Shown: one piece after another, positions 8,077 to 16,384 of the stretch | How the letters are laid out: the number at the start of each line of letters is the position of its first letter | How positions within the stretch are numbered: position 1 is the stretch's first letter | Source: an uncultured Lachnoclostridium sp. | GTDB lineage: Bacteria > Bacillota > Clostridia > Lachnospirales > Lachnospiraceae | NCBI GenBank assembly: GCA_948330435.1 | Contig: CAOJBY010000045.1 | Location: forward strand, 1 to 20,615 | DNA: 20,615 nt | Direction of reading: 5' to 3' | The notes under the pieces: generated by a model | Database searches by the model: none | What the model saw: only the letters and a program-made list of their open reading frames with translations | Told to the model about the DNA's origin: nothing | Program-made: the position numbers and the translations under genes

Positions 8077-9372
8077 ATGTATAGAAAAATTATGAGTTTT
8101 TTGGAAGCATGGAAAGACAGTGCCCATCGCAAACCTCTTATCCTGCAGGGGGCAAGGCAGGTGGGCAAGACCTATTCCATACTGGAGTTTGGACGTATCC
8201 ATTATGAGAATGTGGCGTATTTTAATTTTGAGACGAATCCCAGGCTGAATGAAACCTTTGAGGAGAATATCAGTCCCGATTATTTGATCCCGATTTTATC
8301 TCACATGGCAGGCCAGACGATCGTAAGGGAAAGGACCCTGATTGTATTTGACGAGGTACAGCTTTGCGAGAGAGCCCTTACGGCTTTGAAATATTTTTGC
8401 GAGGACGCTCCAGATTACCACATCATTGTGGCCGGGAGTCTCCTTGGGGTGGCGGTAAACAGGGCGAAATTTTCTTTCCCGGTAGGCAAAGTAGATATGA
8501 AAACGCTGTATCCGATGGATATGGAGGAATTTATGCTTGCAATGGGTGAAAAGGCGCTTGTGGAGCAGATAAAAGAATGCTTTGCTGCAGATATGCCGCT
8601 GCCGTCGGCGCTTCACGATGCGGCTATGACACTCTACCGTCAATACCTGATCGTCGGCGGAATGCCGGAGTGCGTTATGCTGTTTGCAGAGACAAGAGAT
8701 TACATTCTTATTCGTCACACGCAGGATACGATTCTTGCAAGCTATCTGAATGACATGAGCAAATACAACAATCTGAATGAGATTAAAAAGACACGGCTTG
8801 CCTATGACAATATTACGGTTCAGCTTTCCAAGAAAAATACACGTTTTCAGTATAAGCTGATAAAAAAGGGGGCAAGAGCTTCGGAATTTGAAAATGCCAT
8901 CGAATGGCTGTGTTTGTCAGGGATCGTGTCTCAGGTATACAAGGTAGAGCAGATTAAAAAGCCCCTTGAGAATTACCGTGACATTGACACCTTTAAGATT
9001 TATGTATCAGATCCGGGGCTTCTCTGCGCCAAGAAAGCTTTGGCGGCAAATGACATTCTCTATATGGTAGATGAGATTAATGACTTTAAGGGCGGGATGG
9101 CTGAAAATTATGTGAATGTGCAGCTTACCATAAACGGATACGAAACCTATTATTGGATGTCTGAACGGGGAGCGGAGGTTGACTTTATTATCCAGCGTGA
9201 CGGAAGGCTGATTCCCATTGAAGTAAAATCAGCGGATAACACCAGAGCGAAAAGCCTCAGAGTCTATATGGAAACCTACAAACCTGATTATGCCATCAAG
9301 CTCTCGGCAAAAAACTTTGGCTTTGAGGATGGGAAAAAAACGGTTCCGTTATATGCGGCATTTTGTATCTAA
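8077..9372 (+). CDS. AAA-family ATPase with DUF4143 domain
   Basis: This 431-residue protein has an N-terminal AAA_14-type P-loop domain: Walker A GARQVGKT at residues 25-32 and Walker B LIVFDEVQ near 88-95. A winged-helix-like DUF4143 part follows, ending in a PD-(D/E)XK-like motif (AEVDFII near 366-372, IPIEVKS near 380-386). Length and order match the widespread single-gene AAA_14/DUF4143 family. That family is common in bacteria and archaea, and its physiological role is poorly defined. ATG 8077 is chosen because GGGGAG (8062-8067) is 9 nt upstream and the promoter would start transcripts after the earlier ATG at 8029. It is monocistronic: the next gene is convergent. Family call confident, function unknown. 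Confidence 0.9.
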   Translation: MYRKIMSFLEAWKDSAHRKPLILQGARQVGKTYSILEFGRIHYENVAYFNFETNPRLNETFEENISPDYLIPILSHMAGQTIVRERTLIVFDEVQLCERALTALKYFCEDAPDYHIIVAGSLLGVAVNRAKFSFPVGKVDMKTLYPMDMEEFMLAMGEKALVEQIKECFAADMPLPSALHDAAMTLYRQYLIVGGMPECVMLFAETRDYILIRHTQDTILASYLNDMSKYNNLNEIKKTRLAYDNITVQLSKKNTRFQYKLIKKGARASEFENAIEWLCLSGIVSQVYKVEQIKKPLENYRDIDTFKIYVSDPGLLCAKKALAANDILYMVDEINDFKGGMAENYVNVQLTINGYETYYWMSERGAEVDFIIQRDGRLIPIEVKSADNTRAKSLRVYMETYKPDYAIKLSAKNFGFEDGKKTVPLYAAFCI

Positions 9373-9488
9373 GAAATCTTCAGCCTTGGGAGAAGCTTTT
9401 TGGGATTTATGAGGAGAAGCGGGTGAGAATGAATGGGATGTATGAAAAGCCGTGTTGAAAAGCAGATTCTAGTTTAATAAATATAACG

Positions 9489-9592
9489 AGCGTATCGGGA
9501 AATAGGAAACCAGCCGTTTTTATCTCATGTGTATGCAAATAGCCGGACACTGGATAGCAGAAAAGTTTGATTTCTGATTTCCCGATACGCTT
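9489..9592. other. Structured inverted-repeat element (terminator, ncRNA or MITE candidate)
   Basis: GCGTATCGGGAAAT (9490-9503) is perfectly complementary to 9577-9590, extended by an A-T pair at 9489/9591, with TTTTTT (9591-9596) following on the plus strand. The 73-nt interior has its own hairpin CAGAAA (9558-9563)/TTTCTG (9571-9576), which abuts the outer stem, and a CCAG (9510-9513)/CTGG (9550-9553) pairing. It could end the ATPase transcript, but the interior is far larger than a normal terminator loop. No target-site duplication is seen. Confidence 0.55.
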
Positions 9593-9629
9593 TTTTGTAT
9601 TCCTTTATATAAATTATGTCTGATGTGTT

Positions 9630-10535
9630 TTATACATACCGATTTACAATCTCTGCCACATTCCCCAGATACATTCTCCCAAACAGATTCAGATGATTCA
9701 GAAGATGGTACAAATGATACAGCTCCCTCCGATCGCCATACCCCTTATCAATGGGATTGACCTCATGGTAAGCAGCGTAAAAAGCAGAGGGAAAGCTGCC
9801 AAAAAGCTGCGTCATGGCCAAATCCGTTTCAAAGTCCCCGATATAAACGGCGGGGTCCAGAATCCATGCCTTGCCATCCTTTCCACGAAGGACATTTCCA
9901 CTCCAAAGATCCCCATGCAGCAGGGAAGGAAAATCAGGTTCCCGCAAATAGGAATCAAGATGCTCAAGAAGATATGTCAGCTTTTTTCGCAGCTTGGAAT
10001 CCAGATAATGCTCAGCCATCCTGATCTGGGGCAACAGGCGGCATCCCTGGTAAAACTCAACCCAGGATGCCGTAGGAGAATTCTTCTGCGGATTGGCCCC
10101 GATAAAATTATCCTCTGCAAAACCGTACCTTGCCGGATGAAACTTAGATTCTGCCCGGTGTAATGCGGCAAGTTCATGACCAAAGACCTCCCAGTAATTC
10201 GGAATGGGAGATGCACTTTCTATAAATTCCAAAAGCAAAAATGAAAAACCGTTCTGTTCATCAATTCCCGCTCCCAGTACCTTGGGTATGCCAATTGCCG
10301 CCGCTTCTTTCAGAGCCATGAGTCCGTGGGCTTCTGTAATAAAAAAATTAAAGTTTTGTATGGAATTTGTCTTTACAAAAACGGTTTCTCCTACAGAGAG
10401 GTTAAATCGGTAAGCATTATTAATATCACCGCCATGGACACGTTCTCTATCGATTGTCACAGCATCCATTCCATAAACCGCATGAATGGCTTCCTCCAGA
10501 GAACGATATGAGAGACTAATGGTGATGGCGGCCAC
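9630..10535 (-). CDS. Fructosamine kinase family protein (ketosamine-3-kinase-like)
   Basis: This family phosphorylates sugar-amine (Amadori) adducts on proteins or small molecules, leading to their breakdown. The 301-residue product fits the usual length of about 290. Visible features are HGGDINNAY (34-42), an aminoglycoside-phosphotransferase-like catalytic loop HGDLWSGN (about 206-213), and the metal-binding segment ILDPAVYIGDFETDLAM. GTG 10535 is chosen as start because GGAGGA (10543-10548) lies 7 nt upstream; this places the start 20 bp inside the preceding gene, implying translational coupling. The frame stays open further upstream only because it shadows the His-rich tail of that gene. 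The substrate is not predictable beyond family level. Confidence 0.85.
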   Translation of the reverse strand: MAAITISLSYRSLEEAIHAVYGMDAVTIDRERVHGGDINNAYRFNLSVGETVFVKTNSIQNFNFFITEAHGLMALKEAAAIGIPKVLGAGIDEQNGFSFLLLEFIESASPIPNYWEVFGHELAALHRAESKFHPARYGFAEDNFIGANPQKNSPTASWVEFYQGCRLLPQIRMAEHYLDSKLRKKLTYLLEHLDSYLREPDFPSLLHGDLWSGNVLRGKDGKAWILDPAVYIGDFETDLAMTQLFGSFPSAFYAAYHEVNPIDKGYGDRRELYHLYHLLNHLNLFGRMYLGNVAEIVNRYV

Positions 10536-10956
10536 CGTGATGTCCTCCGCCGTGATGTCCGTAATTATTGTTCGGATAACAGGTTTCATCCTGATAGCAC
10601 GGAGCATTGGGGCAGGGTACACCATTGCAGATGCCTCCGTTCTGGCAGACGCCATTCACGTCACAGAGATTGTTGCCTGTACAGTAGCCATTCTCATAGC
10701 AGGTGGCGTAAGCCGGCGTTGGGGCAGCTTCCGGTACTGCTGGTGTGACAGCCACATCATCCGTTACAGCCGCAATATTATTACTGTTATTTGCTTCAGG
10801 AGCGACTTGATTCCTGTGGGGCGTATAGACTGTCATATGGATGCTCTTTGCAAGCCTGGAATGATGACCGGAATGAGCTTGGGCCACATTGGGAATGGAT
10901 CCGGCCAGAACAAACACCAATGCCAGGGATGATAAGATTTTTAAACTTCTCTTCAC
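10516..10956 (-). CDS. Secreted Cys- and His-rich small protein
   Basis: This 146-residue protein has a signal peptide (MKRSLKILSS start, AQA cleavage near 27). A short His motif HSGHH follows immediately, then a Pro/Ala linker, then a segment with eight closely spaced cysteines (CYENGYC, CDVNGVC, CNGVPC), and a Gly/His tail ending HHGGGHHGGRHHH. Cysteines at such regular spacing suggest disulfide bonds or metal ligation, and the terminal His runs suggest binding of Ni, Zn or Cu. It starts at GTG 10956 with AGGAGG 9 nt upstream. It overlaps the fructosamine-kinase-family gene, so the two are probably made together, although one is exported and the other cytosolic. I do not recognise a named family. 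Confidence 0.75.
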   Translation of the reverse strand: MKRSLKILSSLALVFVLAGSIPNVAQAHSGHHSRLAKSIHMTVYTPHRNQVAPEANNSNNIAAVTDDVAVTPAVPEAAPTPAYATCYENGYCTGNNLCDVNGVCQNGGICNGVPCPNAPCYQDETCYPNNNYGHHGGGHHGGRHHH

Positions 10957-11036
10957 TGTTGATAACCTCCTGATTACAATTCTATAATATCTATCCGGCT
11001 TCGTAAAACCAAACCGAATTTGCATTTTATAAATAA

Positions 11037-11045
11037 AGTATAACA
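11037..11045 (-). promoter_or_regulatory. Extended -10 promoter for the Cys/His-rich gene
   Basis: On the minus strand TATACT (11042-11037) is preceded by TGT (11045-11043), forming an extended -10 element. No good -35 is seen. Transcription would start about 75 bp before GTG 10956. Confidence 0.4.
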
Positions 11046-11178
11046 CAGATCAAAGAAAAAATGGGAATTAATTTGCGAAAAAATTGTGAACAGCGGACAC
11101 CTGATATCGGAAAAGCCCGTCTGCCCACGCTGCGTTCCGGCTGAATTGCTGCAAAGGAGTAGATAAAATTTCATAAAC

Positions 11179-11266
11179 TTTTGAAATAACAGTTGACAAT
11201 TGTTGAAACTATGATATTATATAGTAAAGGTTGTTAAAACAACAGTTATAAATTGTCGTTTCAAAA
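11179..11266. promoter_or_regulatory. Candidate DeoR operator repeats
   Basis: TTTTGAAAT (11179-11187), TTGTTGAAAC (11200-11209) and the inverted copy GTTTCAAAA (11258-11266) share a TTGAAA core. An inverted repeat GTTGTT-AA-AACAAC lies at 11230-11243, just after the predicted transcription start. DeoR-type sugar regulators often bind repeated TTTC/GAAA sites around their own promoters. Assignment to the regulator at 13605 is inference. Confidence 0.45.
11193..11220 (+). promoter_or_regulatory. Promoter of the fruK-sorE-deoR-mtlA operon
   Basis: A perfect -35 TTGACA (11193-11198) and -10 TATTAT (11215-11220) have a 16-bp spacer. Repeats flanking and overlapping it fit control by the operon's DeoR-family regulator. 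Confidence 0.7.
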
Positions 11267-11286
11267 GAATGAAAGGAGGTTTTACC

Positions 11287-12219
11287 ATGATTTACACCGT
11301 CACACTGAATCCGGCTCTGGACAAAACAGTTGAAATTCCATCCCTGACCGTAGACAGCGTCAACCGCATCACCACTATGCGGACCGATCCGGGCGGAAAA
11401 GGTGTCAACGTGTCAAAAGTAATTCAGAAACTAGGCGGCGAGAGCACAGCTACCGGCATACTGGGAGGAGGAGCCGGCAAGGCGATCTGCTCGGCTCTGG
11501 AAGCCATGAAAATCAGGACGGGTTTCTGGTTCGTGGAGGGAGAGACCAGAACCAATCTGAAAGTCATTGATCCGGTCAATCACACCAACACCGATCTCAA
11601 TGAGCCGGGTGTTAACGTATCTGAGGAGATATTGAACGGCCTGCTTCAGGAATTGCTGCTTACGGTAAATGAGGGAGATATCGTAGTACTGTCCGGCAGC
11701 CTGCCCAAAGGAGCCCCAAAAGATACTTATGCCACATGGGTGAAAGCCTGTAAAAAAGCCGGTGCAAAAGTTATCCTTGATGCGGACGGAGAGTTGCTGG
11801 CAGAGGGCTTAAAAGCATCCCCTTATCTAATCAAGCCCAACAATCATGAGCTTTCGGCACTTATGGGAGAAAAGCTGGGAACACCGGAGGAACTTAAGGA
11901 AGCCGCACTTGATCTCATGAAGAAATACGACATAGCAAAAATTGTAATATCCATGGGAGGAGAGGGGGCCTTGTACATAACGGAGGAAGAAACCCTCTAC
12001 GCCGAGGGCTTAAAAGTTCCGGTGAAAAGCACCGTAGGAGCAGGTGACAGCGTTGTAGCAGCCCTGGCCATATCCGAAGAATCGGGAAAGAGCATCGAGG
12101 ACACTGTCCGCCTTTCCACTGCCACCGGAGCTGCCAACGTCATGTGCAGCGGTACACAGGCAGCAGAATACGATGTGATTAAAAACCTGATACCGAAAGT
12201 TGTATTCCGCAAACTATAA
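11287..12219 (+). CDS. fruK: 1-phosphofructokinase / tagatose-6-phosphate kinase family (PfkB)
   Basis: PfkB-family kinase of 310 residues, a normal FruK length. The start MIYTVTLNPALDKT is typical of FruK/LacC. The substrate-binding GGKGVNVS motif is at about residues 36-43, and the ATP-site motif VGAGDS carries the catalytic Asp at 254. FruK turns fructose-1-phosphate into fructose-1,6-bisphosphate; close relatives use tagatose-6-phosphate, and sequence alone does not settle which. ATG 11287 has AAAGGAGG upstream. It is first in an operon with a sugar-phosphate dehydrogenase, a DeoR regulator and a mannitol-type PTS. This context favours a ketose-1-phosphate made from a hexitol phosphate as substrate. 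Confidence 0.85.
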   Translation: MIYTVTLNPALDKTVEIPSLTVDSVNRITTMRTDPGGKGVNVSKVIQKLGGESTATGILGGGAGKAICSALEAMKIRTGFWFVEGETRTNLKVIDPVNHTNTDLNEPGVNVSEEILNGLLQELLLTVNEGDIVVLSGSLPKGAPKDTYATWVKACKKAGAKVILDADGELLAEGLKASPYLIKPNNHELSALMGEKLGTPEELKEAALDLMKKYDIAKIVISMGGEGALYITEEETLYAEGLKVPVKSTVGAGDSVVAALAISEESGKSIEDTVRLSTATGAANVMCSGTQAAEYDVIKNLIPKVVFRKL

Positions 12220-12281
12220 ATACAAAACTTTTGTTGCAAAACCAAATACAATGAAATATGATGAAGAAAGGAACTGTTATT

Positions 12282-13550
12282 ATGAAAGCAAAAGCAGTAA
12301 GACTACACGGAGCCAATGACCTGAGACTGGACGAATTTGAACTTCCCGAAATCACGGACGATGAAATCCTCGTTAAAGTCGTTTCCGACAGCATCTGCAT
12401 GTCCACCTACAAATGTGCCATCCTGGGTGCGGACCACAAGCGTGTCCATGACGACGTGGCGGAGCATCCTGCTATCATGGGCCATGAATTTGCCGGCGAT
12501 ATCGTAAAGGTAGGCAAAAACCATCAGGACAAATTCAAGCCAGGAATGAAGTTCACACTGCAGCCTGCCCTGAACTACAAGGGAACCATGTGGAGTCCGG
12601 GATACTCTTATGAATTCTTCGGCGGAGACTGTACCTACTGCATTCTTCCGGCAGAGGTAATGGAGCTTAACTGTCTCTTTGAGTACACTGGCCGTGCCTA
12701 CTACGAAGCATCTCTGGCAGAGCCGATGTCCTGCAGCATCGGTGCATTCAATGCGGCTTACCATACCAAAATGGGTGTTTATACCCACGAAATGGGAATC
12801 AAAGAGGGCGGAAAGCTGGCTATCATGGCAGGTGCAGGCCCCATGGGACTTGGAGCACTGACCTATGCACTTCACCGGGACGCACATCCCTCCATGGTAG
12901 TCGTAACCGACGTGAACCCGGATCGTCTGGCCCGGGCAGAGGAACTGTTCCCGGTAGAGGAAGCAAAAAAAGACGGCATAGAGCTTCATTTTGTAAATAT
13001 GAGCGATTACGAGGATCCGGTAGCAAAGCTTCGTGAGATTTCCGGTGGAACCGGATTTGACGATGTATTCTGCTATGCACCGGTTGCCGTAGTGATTCAG
13101 CAGTCCAGTGAGATCCTGGGACGTGACGGCTGTCTGAATTTCTTTGCAGGCCCTACGGACAACAAGTTCAGTGCAACCATGAACTTCTATGACGTACATT
13201 ATAATTCCACCCACGTAATGGGAACTACCGGCGGCAACACGGACGATATGCTGGAGTCCTTAAAGCTTACCGCCGCAGGCCGCATCAATCCGGCGGTTAT
13301 GGTAACCCACATCGGAGGTCTGGATGCCGTGGTGGATACTACCTTAAACCTGCCAAAGATTCCGGGCGGAAAGAAACTTATCTACACGCATTTGACGATG
13401 CCCCTTACCGCACTGACAGATCTCCGCACAAAGGGCGAGACAGAGGGAGATAAGCGGTTCATTGCTTTGGCGGATATCGTAGATGCACATCAGGGCTTAT
13501 GGTGTCCGGAGGCAGAGGAATATTTACTGGCAAACTTTATCAATGATTAA
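12282..13550 (+). CDS. sorE: Zinc-dependent dehydrogenase of the L-sorbose-1-phosphate reductase (SorE) type
   Basis: Medium-chain alcohol dehydrogenase of 422 residues. The N-terminal GroES-like domain has probable catalytic zinc ligands Cys39 and His68-Glu69 (GHEF), and the Rossmann motif is GAGPMGLGA. Stretches such as QPALNYKGT, NFFAGPTD, FYDVHYNSTHV, GGNTDDM and IPGGKKLIYTH match my memory of SorE, which interconverts L-sorbose-1-phosphate and D-glucitol-6-phosphate, acting on the carbon next to the phosphorylated one. No sorbose PTS is present; the operon's permease is mannitol-type. It may therefore oxidise mannitol-1-phosphate to fructose-1-phosphate (inference). ATG 12282 follows AAAGGA by 9 nt. 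It lies 62 bp after the kinase gene. Confidence 0.8.
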   Translation: MKAKAVRLHGANDLRLDEFELPEITDDEILVKVVSDSICMSTYKCAILGADHKRVHDDVAEHPAIMGHEFAGDIVKVGKNHQDKFKPGMKFTLQPALNYKGTMWSPGYSYEFFGGDCTYCILPAEVMELNCLFEYTGRAYYEASLAEPMSCSIGAFNAAYHTKMGVYTHEMGIKEGGKLAIMAGAGPMGLGALTYALHRDAHPSMVVVTDVNPDRLARAEELFPVEEAKKDGIELHFVNMSDYEDPVAKLREISGGTGFDDVFCYAPVAVVIQQSSEILGRDGCLNFFAGPTDNKFSATMNFYDVHYNSTHVMGTTGGNTDDMLESLKLTAAGRINPAVMVTHIGGLDAVVDTTLNLPKIPGGKKLIYTHLTMPLTALTDLRTKGETEGDKRFIALADIVDAHQGLWCPEAEEYLLANFIND

Positions 13551-13604
13551 AAACGCCAAGGGCTCCGGTCCGTGAGCTTCTTGGATAGGACTGGAGGAAC
13601 TTAT

Positions 13605-14366
13605 ATGGATTCAATGGAAACACGGCGAAATGCCATCGTAGATTTAATTAATAAAAACGGAACCGTCAGCTTTTCACAGCTAAAGGACGCATTTCCAAAC
13701 GTATCGGAAATGACTCTGCGTACGGATTTAAAGCTTCTGGATGAGACAAAGCGGATCTTAAGGATCCACGGAGGAGCGAAATCCGTTCAGGTAATCATCG
13801 GCACCGATGATTTCCTGCAAAAGAAGTCCGTCCGCAATATTCCACAGAAGCAGAAGATAGCGGAAAAGGCATTAAGTCTTCTGCGTCCGGACACCACCGT
13901 TTATCTGGACTCCGGAAGTACAACTACCGTATTTGCCCGGCAATTTCCCGATCAGTCCAACCTGATCTATACCACGGGTTTAAGCTGTGCCACAGAGCTT
14001 GCCAATCTGTCCGAGCCGACCGTCATGCTTCCGGGGGGAAAGCTGAACCGCTATAGCCAAAGCGTGTTTGGATTTTCCGCCATCAAGGAGCTGGAGGGTG
14101 TGAACTTTCATCAGGCATTTTTGGGCATTACAGGCTATCATGAAGCCGCAGGCTTCAGCTGCGGCATTCGGGATGAGGCGATACTCAAGCAGACGGCTAT
14201 CCGTCAGTCCGATCAGGTAATTGTACTGATGGATTCCAGCAAGCTTGGGCTGAAATGCAGCTTTAACATCTGTACCTTGGATGAGATTGACGTTGTAGTT
14301 TCAGACGGGAAGCTTCCCCGGGAATTCCTGGAAGAATGTGAGAAGCGGAAGGTGGAGGTTTTGTAA
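13605..14366 (+). CDS. DeoR/GlpR-family transcriptional regulator
   Basis: This 253-residue protein begins with the DeoR-type winged helix (METRRNAIVDLINKNG, then SEMTLRTDLKLLDE, about residues 4-50). A DeoR C-terminal sensor domain follows, with the sugar-phosphate-binding signature YLDSGSTTT and later FLGITGYH and VLMDSSKLG. Such regulators sense phosphorylated sugars and usually repress the operon that encodes them. ATG 13605 has GGAGGA 6-7 nt upstream. Its position between enzyme and permease genes makes it the obvious local regulator. A sugar phosphate of the hexitol pathway is the likely effector (inference). Confidence 0.9.
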   Translation: MDSMETRRNAIVDLINKNGTVSFSQLKDAFPNVSEMTLRTDLKLLDETKRILRIHGGAKSVQVIIGTDDFLQKKSVRNIPQKQKIAEKALSLLRPDTTVYLDSGSTTTVFARQFPDQSNLIYTTGLSCATELANLSEPTVMLPGGKLNRYSQSVFGFSAIKELEGVNFHQAFLGITGYHEAAGFSCGIRDEAILKQTAIRQSDQVIVLMDSSKLGLKCSFNICTLDEIDVVVSDGKLPREFLEECEKRKVEVL

Positions 14367-14397
14367 AAACTTAAAACTTTTAATAGGAGGGAAGATT

Positions 14398-16260
14398 TTG
14401 AAGAATAAAGTACAGCGTTTTGGTAAATTTTTATCGGCTATGGTTATGCCGAACATCGGAGCACTGATTGCTTTTGGTTTTCTTGCTGCACTGTTTATAG
14501 ATACTGGCTGGATTCCCAACAAGGGATTCAACAGTATGGTCGGCCCCATGCTGACCTACCTGATACCGATTTTGATTGCATCCACCGGCGGACGCATGAT
14601 TGGCGGAGACAGAGGGCGTGTTGTTGGAGCTATCGCCGTGATCGGTGCGATTCTCAGCAACACGGAGATCACAATGCTTATGGCCGCTATGGTAATGGGT
14701 CCTCTGGCAGGCTTCTGTGTTAAGAAGTTTGACCAGCTTATGGAAGGCCGTATGCCTGCCGGATTTGAGATGCTGATTAATAACTTTTCCGCCGGAATCT
14801 TAGGCATGCTGCTAGCCATGCTGGGTTACATAGTGATTGGACCGATTATGAGTGGGATCCTGGCGGTGCTTGCCGCAGGCGTTACCTTTTTGGTGGAGCA
14901 CAGCCTGCTTCCCCTTTCAGCCGTATTTATTGAACCGGCAAAGGTACTGTTTTTGAACAATGCCATTAACCATGGTGTATTTACCCCTATCGCAACGCTT
15001 CAGGCGGCAGATGCAGGAAAGTCCATTATGTATATGCTAGAAGCCAATCCGGGTCCGGGTCTTGGGGTCCTTCTGGCTTACATGTTCTTCTGCAAGGATA
15101 AGACAACAAAAGATTCCGCCCCTGGTGCGGTAATCATCCATCTGGCGGGCGGTATTCATGAGATTTATTTTCCCTATATTCTTATGAATCCCCTTGTGAT
15201 CGTTGCTCCAATTTTGGGAAATATGGCGGCGATTCTCTGGTACACCATCACAGGTGCCGGTCTGGTAGGTCCTGCATCACCGGGATCCATCATTGCCTAC
15301 CTGATGATGACGCCGGGATCGGATATGGTGAAAGTGATTTTAGGAGTAGTGATTGCTGCAGGAGTTTCTTTTGTAGTTGCATCTCCTATCGTGAAGATGG
15401 CGGGCGGCAAGAGCCTGGAGGAAGCACAGAGTGAGATGGCAGCAAGAAAGGCGGAGGCCAAAGGCCAGACGGCAGTTCCGGGAACCATTGAGAAAGCTTC
15501 GGCTATTAAGAAGATTGTGTTTGCATGTGATGCGGGTATGGGTTCCTCTGCCATGGGTGCAACCAAGTTCCGCAACCGTATTAAGGGGAACCGTCCGGAC
15601 ATTACGGTCATCAATACTTCCGTGGACAATATTCCCGGAGACTGTGATATAGCGGTGGTGCAGACCACCCTGGCAGACCGGGCAAAGAAATCCGCACCTC
15701 AGGCACAGCTTATCACCATCGGAAATTTTCTGGCGGACCCGGCACTGGACGCCCTGTATGTACAGCTTACCACCGGCGATCAGCCGGCGGCACCGGCAGG
15801 AGAGAATACGGATATTGTGATTCCGGATGTGCCCATTAAGAAAACGGTTCTTATTAAAGAGGGGATTCAGTTAGGGCAAAAGCCAGTGACAAAAGAGGAA
15901 GCGATCCAAGCAGCAGGAGAATTGCTGGAGAAGCTTGGCTATGTAGACGGTTCCTATGTGGCGGCTATGCAGGAGAGGGAGAAGCTGGTTACTACCTATA
16001 TGGGTATGGGCGTGGCGATTCCTCACGGAACGACTCAGGCCAAGGGAACAGTAAAGAAGAGTGGAATCGTATTCTTCCAATATCCCGAGGGCGTTGATTT
16101 CGGAGATGAAAAGGCTCAGCTAGTGTTTGGCATTGCGGGTGTGGGCGATGAGCATCTGGATCTTCTGGGCAATCTCTGTACGCTTCTGGAGGATGAAGCC
16201 AGACTGGAAACCCTCAAGACGACCGATGACGTGGATTGGGTGCTGGAGCAGTTGGCATAG
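14398..16260 (+). CDS. mtlA: PTS mannitol-type transporter, fused IICBA
   Basis: Full-length 620-residue fused PTS permease, like E. coli MtlA (637). The membrane IIC domain covers about 1-340, with the conserved GGIHEIYFPYILM segment. IIB has the phosphocysteine motif FACDAGMGSSAMGA (Cys377). IIA carries the active-site His543 in MGVAIPHGT. It imports a hexitol, most likely D-mannitol, and releases it as the 1-phosphate. Translation starts at TTG 14398: AGGAGG (14385-14390) lies 7 nt upstream, and the product then begins KNKVQRFGKFLS as in MtlA. The in-frame ATG at 14338 is inside the regulator gene and has no such site. All catalytic residues are present. The operon contains neither mtlD nor a separate mtlF. 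Confidence 0.92.
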   Translation: MKNKVQRFGKFLSAMVMPNIGALIAFGFLAALFIDTGWIPNKGFNSMVGPMLTYLIPILIASTGGRMIGGDRGRVVGAIAVIGAILSNTEITMLMAAMVMGPLAGFCVKKFDQLMEGRMPAGFEMLINNFSAGILGMLLAMLGYIVIGPIMSGILAVLAAGVTFLVEHSLLPLSAVFIEPAKVLFLNNAINHGVFTPIATLQAADAGKSIMYMLEANPGPGLGVLLAYMFFCKDKTTKDSAPGAVIIHLAGGIHEIYFPYILMNPLVIVAPILGNMAAILWYTITGAGLVGPASPGSIIAYLMMTPGSDMVKVILGVVIAAGVSFVVASPIVKMAGGKSLEEAQSEMAARKAEAKGQTAVPGTIEKASAIKKIVFACDAGMGSSAMGATKFRNRIKGNRPDITVINTSVDNIPGDCDIAVVQTTLADRAKKSAPQAQLITIGNFLADPALDALYVQLTTGDQPAAPAGENTDIVIPDVPIKKTVLIKEGIQLGQKPVTKEEAIQAAGELLEKLGYVDGSYVAAMQEREKLVTTYMGMGVAIPHGTTQAKGTVKKSGIVFFQYPEGVDFGDEKAQLVFGIAGVGDEHLDLLGNLCTLLEDEARLETLKTTDDVDWVLEQLA

Positions 16261-16290
16261 AAAAGCACATTGCATACGAAATCATATAGA

Positions 16291-16331
16291 GGGGGCTGTC
16301 TTATTTTCCGACAGCCCCCATTTCCTCTTTT
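16291..16331 (+). terminator. Intrinsic terminator of the PTS operon
   Basis: GGGGGCTGTC (16291-16300) pairs perfectly with GACAGCCCCC (16310-16319) around a 9-nt loop, followed by a T-rich tail. It is 30 bp after the mtlA stop. No T-run follows on the minus strand, so it acts in one direction. Confidence 0.9.
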
Positions 16332-16384
16332 ACAAAAAGGAATGCATACCCTCAGTGTACAAGAGGACACACGGTTTCGCCTGT

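Larger units (their letters stand above)
10957..11286. other. Divergent intergenic region between the Cys/His-rich gene and the PTS operon
   Basis: This 330-bp region holds the minus-strand extended -10 promoter, the plus-strand operon promoter, and several short repeats that look like regulator sites (11179-11266). A 26-codon frame from about 11086 to 11166 has no ribosome site and I do not treat it as a gene. Confidence 0.6.

Noticed and set aside
11086..11166. 26-codon plus-strand frame before the PTS operon
   Set aside because: It has no ribosome site or promoter of its own; too short to support without conservation.
12303..13214. Minus-strand 303-codon frame opposite the dehydrogenase gene
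   Set aside because: Antisense shadow of a gene with clear SorE-type motifs.
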